Program-made: the position numbers and the translations under genes
Part shown: piece by piece, positions 16,734 to 24,959 of the stretch
How positions within the stretch are numbered: position 1 is the first letter of the stretch
How the letters are laid out: each line of letters begins with the position of its first letter
The notes under the pieces: generated by a model
Told to the model about the DNA's origin: nothing
Database searches by the model: none
The model's input: the letters and a program-made list of their open reading frames with translations, nothing else
From: Jiangella gansuensis DSM 44835
GTDB taxonomy: Bacteria; Actinomycetota; Actinomycetes; Jiangellales; Jiangellaceae
Reading direction: 5' to 3'
DNA length: 64,000 nucleotides
Assembly: GCF_000515395.1 (NCBI RefSeq)
Contig: NZ_KI911782.1
Location: 2,416,606-2,480,605, forward strand

Positions 16734-17692
16734 GCTCCGTCGTGACACGTATCACCGGGGAACCGACCGGGACGGCGACGGTGACGCCGCCGTCCCGGGC
16801 ACGCCGGCCCCGGCGACGCCGGAACTGGCGCGGACTCCTGTTCGTCGCACCCGCCGCCGTCTACGTCGCCGCGACCGTCGTCTATCCGCTGCTCTACAAC
16901 GTCACCCAGAGCTTCTTCGACGTCGGCATGCGCGAGGTGACCAGGGGCGGGGCCGCGTTCGTCGGGCTGGACAACTATGCCGACCAGTTCGGCCGCCCGC
17001 AGTTCTGGCACTCGTTGCGGGTGTCGCTCGTCTATGCGTTCGGCACGGTCGCGCTGACGTTCCTGCTCGGCCTCGGCCTCGCCCTGATCTTCCGGCGGGC
17101 CTATCGGGGCCGGAACATCCTCCGCGCGGTGATCCTGGTCGCCTGGGTGCTGCCGACCGTTGTGAGCGCCAACGTCTGGCGGTGGCTGCTCGACGGAAGC
17201 TACGGCCTGCTCAACGCCGTGCTCAGCGCGCTCGGGCTGATCGACGGGGACGTGTTCTGGCTGGGTCAGCCCACCACGGCGGTGATCGCGGTGATCCTGG
17301 CGACGGCGTGGAGCTTCGGGCCGCTGGCGATGATCCTGCTGTCGGCCGGCATGGAAGGCATCTCGCCCACGTTGTACGAAGCGGCGAGGATCGACGGCGC
17401 TTCGCCGTGGCAGCAGTTCCGCCGGCTCACGCTGCCGTTGCTGCGACCGGTCAGCCTGACCGCGATCCTGCTGATCTTCATCTTCACGTTCAAGACGTTC
17501 GACACGATCTTCCTGATGACCGGCGGCGGGCCGGGCGGCGCCACCGAGACCCTTCCGGTGTACGCCTACAACGAGGCGTTCGCGTTCTCGCGATTCGACA
17601 CCGCCGCGGTTGCGACCGTCGTGCTGATGGTCGTGCCGATCGTGCTGTCACTCGTGTACTTCCGCGCCATTCGATCGGAGGAGCGGGCATGA
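16730..17692 (+). CDS. ABC transporter permease, MalF type (sialic-acid locus)
   Basis: A 320-residue inner-membrane protein with six predicted helices. The basic N-terminus RARRPRRRRNWRG precedes the first helix (LLFVAPAAVYVAATVVYPLLY). The EAA loop reads LYEAARIDGASPWQQFRRLTLPLLRP, the contact site for the ATPase. The GTG start at 16730 overlaps the upstream stop (GTGA), indicating translational coupling. It works with the next gene as a heterodimeric permease for the lipoprotein's sugar. Confidence 0.9.
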   Translation: MSSVVTRITGEPTGTATVTPPSRARRPRRRRNWRGLLFVAPAAVYVAATVVYPLLYNVTQSFFDVGMREVTRGGAAFVGLDNYADQFGRPQFWHSLRVSLVYAFGTVALTFLLGLGLALIFRRAYRGRNILRAVILVAWVLPTVVSANVWRWLLDGSYGLLNAVLSALGLIDGDVFWLGQPTTAVIAVILATAWSFGPLAMILLSAGMEGISPTLYEAARIDGASPWQQFRRLTLPLLRPVSLTAILLIFIFTFKTFDTIFLMTGGGPGGATETLPVYAYNEAFAFSRFDTAAVATVVLMVVPIVLSLVYFRAIRSEERA

Positions 17693-18543
17693 GCGCCGTC
17701 GTCGTCGCGTCCGCACGGGTACGACGCCAGCGCCGCTGGCTGGCCATCGCCGGGCTGGTGGTCACGGTCGTGTACCTGATCCCCGTCTACTGGATGCTGA
17801 ACACCTCCTTCAAGGAGGCCGGCGACATCTTCGCGGTGCCGCCGGACCTGGTTCCGCTGCCGCCCACCGTCGCGTCCTACGTGAACGCGGTGTTCTCCGA
17901 CGCCGACATCGCTCGCGGGCTCATCAACAGCGGGATCGTCGCGGTCGGGACGACCTCGGTCACCTTGTTGATCGCGCTGCCGGCGGCGTACGGGCTCGCC
18001 CGGCTGCGGATCCCGTTTCTGCCGGTCATCCTGATGCTGTTCTTGATCGTGCAGATGGTGCCGTCGGTGAACCTGGCGCTGCCCATGTTCGTCCTGTTCA
18101 GCAGCGCCGGCCTGGTGAACTCCTATGCCGGGCTGATCATCGCCAACTGTGCGCTGGCCATCCCGCTCGCGGTCACGATCCTGCGGCCGTACTACCTGAG
18201 CGTGCCGACCGAGGTGGTCGAGGCGGCCAAGATCGACGGCTGTAACGAGTTCACCGCATTCTGGCGGGTCGCCCTTCCCATGAGCCGGCCGGGCATGGTC
18301 ACCGTGACGGTGATCAGCTTCCTGGGCGCCTGGGGGGAGTTCGTGTTCGGCCTGGCTCTGGCCACCGACGACGCCATCCAGCCGATCACGGTGGTGCTGT
18401 CGGAGATCACCAACGCCTACGGCGTGCGGTGGAACGACCTGATGGCCGTGTCGGCGGTCATCGCATTGCCGGTCATCGCGACGTTCATCTTCCTGCAGAG
18501 ATACGTCGTCGCGGGACTGACCGAAGGCGCCACGAAGACCTGA
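17689..18543 (+). CDS. ABC transporter permease, MalG type (sialic-acid locus)
   Basis: A 284-residue membrane protein with about six helices. The EAA motif is VVEAAKIDGCNEFTAFWRVALPMSRPG. The opening VVTVVYLIPVYWMLNTSFK is typical of MalG-like CUT1 permeases. The ATG overlaps the previous stop (ATGA at 17689-17692). It is co-transcribed with the binding protein and first permease, and the aldolase gene follows 42 bases on. Confidence 0.9.
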   Translation: MSAVVVASARVRRQRRWLAIAGLVVTVVYLIPVYWMLNTSFKEAGDIFAVPPDLVPLPPTVASYVNAVFSDADIARGLINSGIVAVGTTSVTLLIALPAAYGLARLRIPFLPVILMLFLIVQMVPSVNLALPMFVLFSSAGLVNSYAGLIIANCALAIPLAVTILRPYYLSVPTEVVEAAKIDGCNEFTAFWRVALPMSRPGMVTVTVISFLGAWGEFVFGLALATDDAIQPITVVLSEITNAYGVRWNDLMAVSAVIALPVIATFIFLQRYVVAGLTEGATKT

Positions 18544-18585
18544 CCGCCGACACATCAGATGAAATCCGTGAGAAAGGGCCCCGCT

Positions 18586-19524
18586 TTGACCACCTTGAAC
18601 CATGCCGCCGGCAGCTCGGCGATGACCCTGCTGACGGCCGTGTTCACCCCTTTCGGGCCGGACGGCAGCCTGGCCCTGGGCGTCGTCGGCGACCAAGCCG
18701 ACACCCTCGCGGACTGGGGCTCACGCGGTGTTTACGTGGGCGGTACTGCAGGCGAGGGCGCGTCGATGACCACGGCGGAGCGGATGGCCCTGCTGGAGCG
18801 GTGGTGTGAGGTGGCGGCCGGCCGGTTCGACGTCATCGCGCACGTCGGGCACACGAGCCTCGCCGAAGCGCGCAACCTGGCCGCACACGCCCGGGACGCC
18901 GGAGTGCAGGCGATCTCGGCCGTGCCGCCGTACTTCCACCGGCCGGCGGACGCCGCCGCGGTTGCCGACTTCTTCGCGCAGGTCACGCAGGCCGCGCCGG
19001 ACGTCCCGTTCATCTACTACCACATCCCCGGCGTCACCGGCGTGACCGTGCCGGCGAGCGAGGTGCTGGTGGCCGCCCGGGAGCGCGTCCCCACCTTCGC
19101 CGGGATCAAGTTCGCCCACGACGACCTCGCAGACCTGCAGCGATGTCTGCACCTGGCGGGGGACAGCCACGAGATGTACGTCGGCAGCGCCCGGCTGCTT
19201 CTCGCGACGATGGGCATCGGCGCCCGCGCCGCCATCGGCTCGGCGTACAACTTCGCCGCTCCCGTCTTCCTGCGCATGATCGAACACGTCGCGCACGGTG
19301 AGCTGAGCGAAGCGCGATCCTGTCAGCTCCTGGCCCAGTCGGCCATCGACACGGCCAGCGCCTACGGCGGCGAGCTCGCCGGGTTCAAGGCCGCCGCGAA
19401 CCTGGTCGGTCCGGACTGCGGTCCGACCCGGCCACCGCTGAGGTCGCCGGGCCCGGCACAGGTGGCCGAACTGCGCGACCGGCTCGACGCGCTCGGGCTC
19501 CTCGCCCCCGCGTCGAGCCGATGA
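18586..19524 (+). CDS. DapA/NanA-family aldolase, probable N-acetylneuraminate lyase
   Basis: A 312-residue class I aldolase of the dihydrodipicolinate-synthase superfamily, expected to split N-acetylneuraminate into ManNAc and pyruvate. Visible motifs are GGTAGEGASMT (substrate carboxylate loop; the usual second Ser/Thr), FIYYHIPGVTGV with the catalytic Tyr, and AGIKFAHDDL with the Schiff-base Lys. The YYHIP and GIKF spellings resemble sialic-acid lyases more than DapA. The TTG at 18586 is chosen because AGAAAGGG lies eight bases upstream; an ATG at 18559 (nine codons longer) lacks a ribosome site. The overlap with the sulfatase (ATGA) and the sialidase downstream support the sialic-acid role. 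Confidence 0.8.
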   Translation: MTTLNHAAGSSAMTLLTAVFTPFGPDGSLALGVVGDQADTLADWGSRGVYVGGTAGEGASMTTAERMALLERWCEVAAGRFDVIAHVGHTSLAEARNLAAHARDAGVQAISAVPPYFHRPADAAAVADFFAQVTQAAPDVPFIYYHIPGVTGVTVPASEVLVAARERVPTFAGIKFAHDDLADLQRCLHLAGDSHEMYVGSARLLLATMGIGARAAIGSAYNFAAPVFLRMIEHVAHGELSEARSCQLLAQSAIDTASAYGGELAGFKAAANLVGPDCGPTRPPLRSPGPAQVAELRDRLDALGLLAPASSR

Positions 19525-21020
19525 CCACCCGGCCGAACGTCCTGGTCATCCAGGCCGACCAGTTCCGCTGGGACTGTACCGGTGCGGCCGGCAACCCCGA
19601 CGTCGAGACCCCGGCTCTGGACTCCCTGGCGGCCGACGGGGTGCTCTACACCGAGGCGTTCTGCCCGCTGCCGGTGTGTACGCCGTCGAGGTATTCCCTG
19701 CTTTCCGGCCGCCCGGTGCACCAGCACGGCGGCTGGACCAACCGCAGCACGCTGGCGCCGGGCATCGACACGTTCCCCCGCGCGCTGCGGCGGGCCGGCT
19801 ACCGGACGGCGGCGGTGGGGAAGATGCACTTCACGCCCACCTACCTCGACGTCGGCTACGACCGCCTCGTACTGGCCGAGCAGCACGGCCCCGGCCGGTA
19901 CGACGACGACTATCACCGCGCCCTGCGCGCCGCCGGCCTGGCGCCGGTGGTGGACCTGCTCGACCAGGAAGAGCAACTGCGCGCCTCAGCAGCGCCCGCG
20001 TACTGGACGACGTACGGCACCGGCCGGTCGGACCTGCCGGAGCAGTGGCATTCGACCACCTGGATCGGTGAGCAGGCCCGGCGCGAGCTCGACGCCTGGA
20101 CCGACGGCGGCGGTCAGCTGCTGCACGTCTCCTTCATCAAGCCGCATCATCCCTTCGACCCGCCCGCGCCGTGGGACGAGCGCTATCACCCCGACGCGCT
20201 GAGCATCCTTCCCGGCTGGACCGAAGCGATACCGGAACAGGACCGGCGGTACGGGAACGAGTACTTCGGCTACGACGGGCTGACCGAGGCGACGCTGCGC
20301 ACGGTGATGGCGCACTACTACGCCACCATCACCCAGCTCGACCACCAGATCGCGCTGCTGCTCGACCGGCTCCGGGACCGCGGGATGTACGACGACACAC
20401 TCGTCGTGTTCACCTCCGACCACGGCGAGTACCTGGGTTTCCACCACCTGCTGCTGAAGAACGGGCCGATGTACGACCCGCTGGCGAAGGTGCCGCTGGT
20501 GGTGAAGTTCCCCGGTACGCGCGCCTCGCGCCGGGACGCGTCGCTCGTCTCGCTGATCGACGTGGCGCCGACGGTGCTCGCCGCGGCCGGCCTGGCGCCG
20601 GCGGACCTGTTGCCGGGACGGGACCTGGCCGACCCGTCACAGTCACGCTCCTGCGTCTTCGCGGAGAACCGCCACGGCCCCGCGGCGTTCATGGCCCGCA
20701 CCGCGACCCACAAGCTGCTCGCGTACGACGACCCGACCCGCGACGCGTTCTACGACCTGGCCGCCGACCCGTACGAGCTGGACAACCGCATCGCCGACCC
20801 GGCCTGCGCGCAGCTGATCGGCGAGCTGCGCGACGCGCTGGCGAACTGGGTGCTGTTCGACACGCCACCACCGGTCCACCTCGACGAAGGCGCACCGACC
20901 ATCGACGCACCCAACGTCCCGCCCCGCGACCCGATCCGGCACACCGAGCACCGCGACTGGTTCGCCGCCCGGGCGGCCGAGTCGGCGGCACGTCCGGACT
21001 TCGCTCCCTGGCGCGGCTGA
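19521..21020 (+). CDS. Type I sulfatase (formylglycine-dependent)
   Basis: A 499-residue arylsulfatase-family hydrolase. N-terminal metal ligands are in VLVIQADQFRWD. The modification motif is CTPSRYSLLSGR with Cys53 as formylglycine precursor, followed by AAVGKMHFTP. The second metal site is FTSDHGEYLGFHHLLLKNGPMYDP. No signal peptide is seen, so it acts in the cytoplasm or is exported by another route. The start overlaps the aldolase stop. In this setting it may remove sulfate from sulfated sialyl-glycans after uptake; the substrate is inference. Confidence 0.9.
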   Translation: MTTRPNVLVIQADQFRWDCTGAAGNPDVETPALDSLAADGVLYTEAFCPLPVCTPSRYSLLSGRPVHQHGGWTNRSTLAPGIDTFPRALRRAGYRTAAVGKMHFTPTYLDVGYDRLVLAEQHGPGRYDDDYHRALRAAGLAPVVDLLDQEEQLRASAAPAYWTTYGTGRSDLPEQWHSTTWIGEQARRELDAWTDGGGQLLHVSFIKPHHPFDPPAPWDERYHPDALSILPGWTEAIPEQDRRYGNEYFGYDGLTEATLRTVMAHYYATITQLDHQIALLLDRLRDRGMYDDTLVVFTSDHGEYLGFHHLLLKNGPMYDPLAKVPLVVKFPGTRASRRDASLVSLIDVAPTVLAAAGLAPADLLPGRDLADPSQSRSCVFAENRHGPAAFMARTATHKLLAYDDPTRDAFYDLAADPYELDNRIADPACAQLIGELRDALANWVLFDTPPPVHLDEGAPTIDAPNVPPRDPIRHTEHRDWFAARAAESAARPDFAPWRG

Positions 21021-21092
21021 GCCACGGCCGGACCCACCCATCGAGGAAGGAGCACGACGTCGAGGGCACGTCGCAGAACCGGGCTGCTCGCG

Positions 21093-22982
21093 GTGACGGG
21101 CCTGGCCGGTCTGGCCCTGGCAATGGTCCGCGGGCCGGGCGGCGCGAGCTGGCCGGCCGTGGTCGCCGAGCCGGTGCAGGAGCGCGCGATCGAGCAGAGC
21201 ACCGTCTTCAGCCGGGGCCAGGACGGTTACCACACCTTCCGCATCCCCGCGGTCGTCCAGGCCGCTGACGGGACGTTGCTGGCCTTCGCCGAGGGCCGGG
21301 TCGACACTCCGGGCGACGACGGCAACATCGACCTGGTCCTCAAGCGCTCCACGGACGGTGGCCGGACCTGGGGTCCGCTGCAGGTGGTCGTCGCGGGCGG
21401 CGGGAACAAGTTCGGCAACCCGGTCCCGATCGTCGACGAGCGGACCGGGCGCATCGTCCTCAACGTCACCCGTACCGGTGGCGACGTCTCCGGTGACGAC
21501 ATCCGCTGCGGCCGCGCCGACGCCGAGCAGACCCGCAGGTCGTTCATCCTGTACAGCGACGACCACGGCGCGACCTGGTCCGATCCGGTGGAGATCACCG
21601 CCGACGTCAAGCCGGCCGACTGGCGGCACTTCGTCGGCGGGCCCGGGCACGAGATCCAGATCACCCAGGGCGAGCACGCCGGCCGGCTGGTCGTCCCGGG
21701 CAACCACTCGGCCGCGCCGCCACCCGGCTCGGGCATCGCGTGCACCGACGACCGGCTGTTCGGCGCGCACTCGCTGTACAGCGACGACGGCGGAACCACC
21801 TGGCACCTCGGCGGCGTCGACACCACACCGGAGGGCGTGGAGAACCCGAACGAGAACACCGTCGTCGAACTCAGCGACGGCACGCTCTACTTCAACGCCC
21901 GCGACCAGAACGGCACCAGCGTCGGCGCCCGCGCCGGCACCACCAGCAGCGACGGCGGCGCCACGTTCGACACGCCGTACCAGGAGATCCCGGACCTCGT
22001 CGCGCCCGTCGTCCAGGGCTCGATCGTCGGCCTGTCGCGCGACGCCGACCGGCGCGAGCGGCTCGTGTTCGCCGCGCCGGGGCATCGAACCGCGCGGGAG
22101 AACCTGACGCTGTGGTCCAGCTTCGACGACGCCGACACCTGGGTCCGTGGCCCGGTGGTCTACGAGGGGCCGGCGGGCTACTCCGACCTGGTCCAGATCG
22201 ACGGCCACGGAAGCGCGCGCAGGCTCGGCGTGCTCTACGAGAACGGCGACCGGCTGACCGAGGGCGCCACACCGACCTATCACCAGCGGATCAGCTTCGC
22301 CCGGGTGATCGTGCCGACGATGGAGACCCCCGCCCCGCCGCCGGCGACCACACCCGACGTGTCCGGCAACGGGCTCGACGCCGTGGTCAGCGCCGCGCCC
22401 AGGCGCGTGGGCGGCATGGTCGGCTCGGGCCTTCAGCTGGCCGGCGACTACGTCGAGGCCCCCTCCGACCCCGCCCTCGAGTTCGGCGAGGGCCCGTTCA
22501 CGGCCGCGGCCTGGTTCCGGACCGACAGCACGGCCCTCCAGACGATCGTGTGGGCACATTCCAACCGGGCCAGTGACGCGAAATGGTGGATCCGGCTGGA
22601 GCCCAACCTCGGCCGGATCCGGGCCCACGTCAACACGGGCGAAGAGAACAGGTTCGTGCCCGCGACGGGCGACTACGCCGACGGCCAGTGGCACCATGTC
22701 GCACTCACCCGCAGCGACGATGCCGTGACCGTGTACGTCGACGGCGAGGCACGGGGATCGTCCGCACCGGTCGCCGGATCCGTGTCGGCCGGCGCGCTCA
22801 CCGGCATCAGGGTCGGTGCCCGGGTCGACGGCATCAACAACCCGCTGAACGGCGCCGTCGACGACGTGTGGATGTTCGACCGGGCGCTCAGTGCCGCCGA
22901 GATCGCAGCGCTGGCCGCCGGAGACGCCCCGGCCGGCCCCGAGCCCGTGCTGCACCTTCCGCTGGACCGGATCACCCGCTGA
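21093..22982 (+). CDS. Secreted exo-alpha-sialidase (GH33) with C-terminal LamG-like domain
   Basis: At least 629 residues. The beta-propeller begins with the FRIP motif (YHTFRIPAVVQ), carries the Asp boxes STDGGRTW, SDDHGATW and SDDGGTTW, and contains NPNENTVVELSDG with the expected catalytic-region Glu. A LamG/laminin-G-like sandwich follows (FTAAAWFRTD, DGQWHHVALTRSDDAVTVYVDG). The first normal in-frame start is GTG 21093, but that removes the basic n-region. Reading upstream in frame gives TSRARRRTGLLAVTGLAGLALA, a proper signal peptide, beginning at ACG 21057, which sits six bases after a strong AGGAAGGAG. The true start is therefore probably ACG 21057. It releases terminal sialic acid outside the cell for the operon upstream. 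Confidence 0.9.
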   Translation: MTGLAGLALAMVRGPGGASWPAVVAEPVQERAIEQSTVFSRGQDGYHTFRIPAVVQAADGTLLAFAEGRVDTPGDDGNIDLVLKRSTDGGRTWGPLQVVVAGGGNKFGNPVPIVDERTGRIVLNVTRTGGDVSGDDIRCGRADAEQTRRSFILYSDDHGATWSDPVEITADVKPADWRHFVGGPGHEIQITQGEHAGRLVVPGNHSAAPPPGSGIACTDDRLFGAHSLYSDDGGTTWHLGGVDTTPEGVENPNENTVVELSDGTLYFNARDQNGTSVGARAGTTSSDGGATFDTPYQEIPDLVAPVVQGSIVGLSRDADRRERLVFAAPGHRTARENLTLWSSFDDADTWVRGPVVYEGPAGYSDLVQIDGHGSARRLGVLYENGDRLTEGATPTYHQRISFARVIVPTMETPAPPPATTPDVSGNGLDAVVSAAPRRVGGMVGSGLQLAGDYVEAPSDPALEFGEGPFTAAAWFRTDSTALQTIVWAHSNRASDAKWWIRLEPNLGRIRAHVNTGEENRFVPATGDYADGQWHHVALTRSDDAVTVYVDGEARGSSAPVAGSVSAGALTGIRVGARVDGINNPLNGAVDDVWMFDRALSAAEIAALAAGDAPAGPEPVLHLPLDRITR

Positions 22983-22993
22983 CGGTTGCCGAA

Positions 22994-23027
22994 GTGGCGG
23001 CCCCGTATCGGATCACGGGGCCGCCAC
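22994..23027. terminator. Strong bidirectional terminator hairpin
   Basis: GTGGCGGCCCCGT at 22994-23006 pairs perfectly with its complement at 23015-23027 around an 8-base loop, a 13-base-pair GC-rich stem. It lies between the sialidase stop and the convergent acetyltransferase and includes that gene's last codons. Confidence 0.75.
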
Positions 23028-23588
23028 GCCGGCGTCACCGGGCCGCGTCGTCGCGAAGAGCACCATGTCTCGGCGGGTGCCGCCGATCTCCTGATGGCTG
23101 TGCAGCAGGCCCTCTCGCAGGTATCCGGACGCTTCGGCGACGCGGATCGAGCTGTCGTTCCACGGCTCGATGTACAGCTCGATCCGGTGGAGAGCAGGGA
23201 TGGTCCAGGCGAACGCAGTCAGCGCCCTCAGCGCGTCGCTCGCAATGCCGCGGCCACGGTGTGCGGGGGAAATCGAGTAGCCCGCCGTCGCCCGGCCTGC
23301 TGGCAGGTTCTGCAGCCACAACCCGATCGCGCCGACAGCGGTGCCGGAGCCGGCATCGGCGACGGCGAAGGAGTACCCGGCTCCTTCGGCGAGCCGGTTG
23401 CGCTGCCGGTGGATCCACGCCAGGGCCTGCTGAGCTGAAGGGAACGCGGGCAGGCTCCCGATGAGGGGAACATAGGGGTCGGTCCCCAGCTCGACGGCAA
23501 GGTGTAGGTCGTCGTCGGTGAACTCACGCAAGACGACTGAACCGTACGTCGGCGGCGCGGTCGGCCATGGCGGCAGCTGCTCTGTCAC
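23013..23588 (-). CDS. GNAT-family N-acetyltransferase (RimJ/RimL type)
   Basis: A 191-residue acetyltransferase. The opening YGSVVLREFTDDDLHLAVELGTDPYV, the acetyl-CoA loop SISPAHRGRGIASDALRALTAFAW and the end IELYIEPWNDSSIRVAEASGYLREGLLHSHQEIGGTRRDMVLF are classic for the GNAT_3/RimL group. The GTG start at 23588 (MTEQLPPWPTAPP) is chosen because the fold starts directly after it. The frame runs open upstream but is non-coding there. Substrate unknown. Confidence 0.85.
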   Translation of the reverse strand: MTEQLPPWPTAPPTYGSVVLREFTDDDLHLAVELGTDPYVPLIGSLPAFPSAQQALAWIHRQRNRLAEGAGYSFAVADAGSGTAVGAIGLWLQNLPAGRATAGYSISPAHRGRGIASDALRALTAFAWTIPALHRIELYIEPWNDSSIRVAEASGYLREGLLHSHQEIGGTRRDMVLFATTRPGDAGVAAP

Positions 23589-23687
23589 GTGTCGATTGTC
23601 GCTGTCACGAGCGACGGCGTCGGAGGCGTGGTAAGCGTTGCATCTAGGCCCAGGCGCAGGGCGCGCACCAACACGAGAGGCGGACAC

Positions 23688-24017
23688 ATGACCGAGAACA
23701 CCCTTCCGAAGCCGGTCGCGTCGTTCATCGACGTGGTGAACCGGCACGACGAGGACGGCTTCCTGGACGCGTTCACCAGCGACGGGTTCGTCGACGACTG
23801 GGGGCGCACGTTCACCGGCCGGGAGGCGATCAAGCGGTGGAGCGACCGCGAGTTCATCGGCGCACGAGGAACGATGACCGTGCAGCGGACCGCTGTCGAC
23901 GGTGACATGGTCACCGTGATCGCCGACTGGCGCAGCAACCATGCCAACGGCCTGTCTCAGTTCGACTTCCGCGTCGCCGGCGACAAGCTCGCGTCGATGA
24001 CGATCCGCGAGGGCTGA
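23688..24017 (+). CDS. Nuclear-transport-factor-2-like / SnoaL-like small protein
   Basis: A 109-residue protein. The text VASFIDVVNRHDEDGFLDAFTSDGFVDDWGRTFTGREAIKRWSDREFIGARGTMTVQ is the standard SnoaL_2 start, and the remaining strands (VIADWRSNHANGLSQFDFRVAGDKLASMTIREG) complete the cone-shaped fold. GAGAGGCGG precedes the ATG at 23688. It stands alone, so the ligand or reaction is unknown. Confidence 0.8.
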   Translation: MTENTLPKPVASFIDVVNRHDEDGFLDAFTSDGFVDDWGRTFTGREAIKRWSDREFIGARGTMTVQRTAVDGDMVTVIADWRSNHANGLSQFDFRVAGDKLASMTIREG

Positions 24018-24140
24018 GACCGCCGCAACGCTGCCTGCGCGGCACCGAGCGCCGATAGTCGGCACAGCGTACGGGCGACATGCGAAAGCCGGTGCGAACC
24101 GCACGCGCATGGAATCGGCCGGGCGGGGAACGGACATGTC

Positions 24141-24560
24141 GTGACCGTTTCTCCATCCACACGTCGCCCGTCGGGCGGTGCTCCAGAGGCGGGTCCAACC
24201 GGCGTGGTCTCCACGCAGCGACTCGGCGGATGCGTGATCGCCCGCCTCGTCGGCGAGTTCGACGTCGGCGCCGCGCTGCCGCTGCAGCGCACTCTCTGCG
24301 ACCTGGTCGCCTCGGACGGCGTCGTCATCGACCTGTCGCGAACGAGCCGGCTGTCCACGGCCGCCATGGGCGCCTTGACCGCTGCGCACGACGAGGCGGC
24401 GCGGCACCGGACGAGTGTCCACGTGACCGGCGCCAGCCGGGCGCTGCTGCGCCAGCTGCGCCGGTCGGGCCTGGACGCGCGGCTGAACTATTACGCGAAT
24501 CTCGCCGACGCCGTGGAATCGGCGCTCGCGGCGCGCGATGCGGAGATGTCCGGCCGGTAG
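24141..24560 (+). CDS. STAS-domain protein, anti-sigma-factor antagonist type
   Basis: A 139-residue cytoplasmic protein. After a flexible N-terminus it shows the STAS pattern: CVIARLVGEFDVGAALPLQRTLCDLV, then VVIDLSRTSRLSTAAMGALTAAHDEAARH, then VHVTGASRALLRQLRRSGLDARL. The usual phosphorylatable Ser is in the RLSTAAMG turn. Such proteins release sigma factors from anti-sigma kinases; no partner kinase is adjacent. Confidence 0.75.
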   Translation: MTVSPSTRRPSGGAPEAGPTGVVSTQRLGGCVIARLVGEFDVGAALPLQRTLCDLVASDGVVIDLSRTSRLSTAAMGALTAAHDEAARHRTSVHVTGASRALLRQLRRSGLDARLNYYANLADAVESALAARDAEMSGR

Positions 24561-24609
24561 GCAACGGCGGGGACCACGCCGCGTCGCGGGCGCGGTCGAC
24601 AGCCACGGT

Positions 24610-24870
24610 TCACGGCGGGTCACCCTCACGGGTGCGGAACCCGTCGAGCCAGTGAGCGAACGCCTCGGCCAGCCCCTCGGGCGGGATCTCGTGGTCCGTG
24701 GCGTAGCGGTCGAAGTCCGCCAGCGGCGTGTCCTGGATCTCGCCGTCCATGATCCACTCCACGCCCATGTAGTCGCGATGCGGCGGCTGGTGGCCGGCCC
24801 GGCCGACACACACCCGTTCGTGGCCACGCACTCGTCGGCATGCGCCGCACGGCAGGAACACATCGGTCAT
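24610..24870 (-). CDS. Small hypothetical protein, 86 aa
   Basis: The ATG at 24870 opens MTDVFLPCGACRRVRGHERVCVGRAGHQPPHRDY, then an acidic end ADFDRYATDHEIPPEGLAEAFAHWLDGFRTREGD. The N-terminal cysteines and histidines (CGAC, HERVC, HQPPH) might bind a metal, but no family was recognised. The upstream in-frame extension to 25122 is arginine/proline shadow sequence. No ribosome site is seen, so existence is less sure than for its neighbours. Confidence 0.5.
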   Translation of the reverse strand: MTDVFLPCGACRRVRGHERVCVGRAGHQPPHRDYMGVEWIMDGEIQDTPLADFDRYATDHEIPPEGLAEAFAHWLDGFRTREGDPP

Positions 24871-24959
24871 TCCAAGGAGGTGCCCGTTTCGTCGCGTTTG
24901 AAGCGCCGGAACGCCGACGAGTTCAGGGCGTGTCGGCTTTATCACCCCCGGGGCGGCGA

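Noticed and set aside
20643-22955. Long minus-strand frame of 770 codons opposite sulfatase and sialidase
   Set aside because: Antisense shadow caused by high GC; the plus-strand genes carry complete active sites and Asp boxes.
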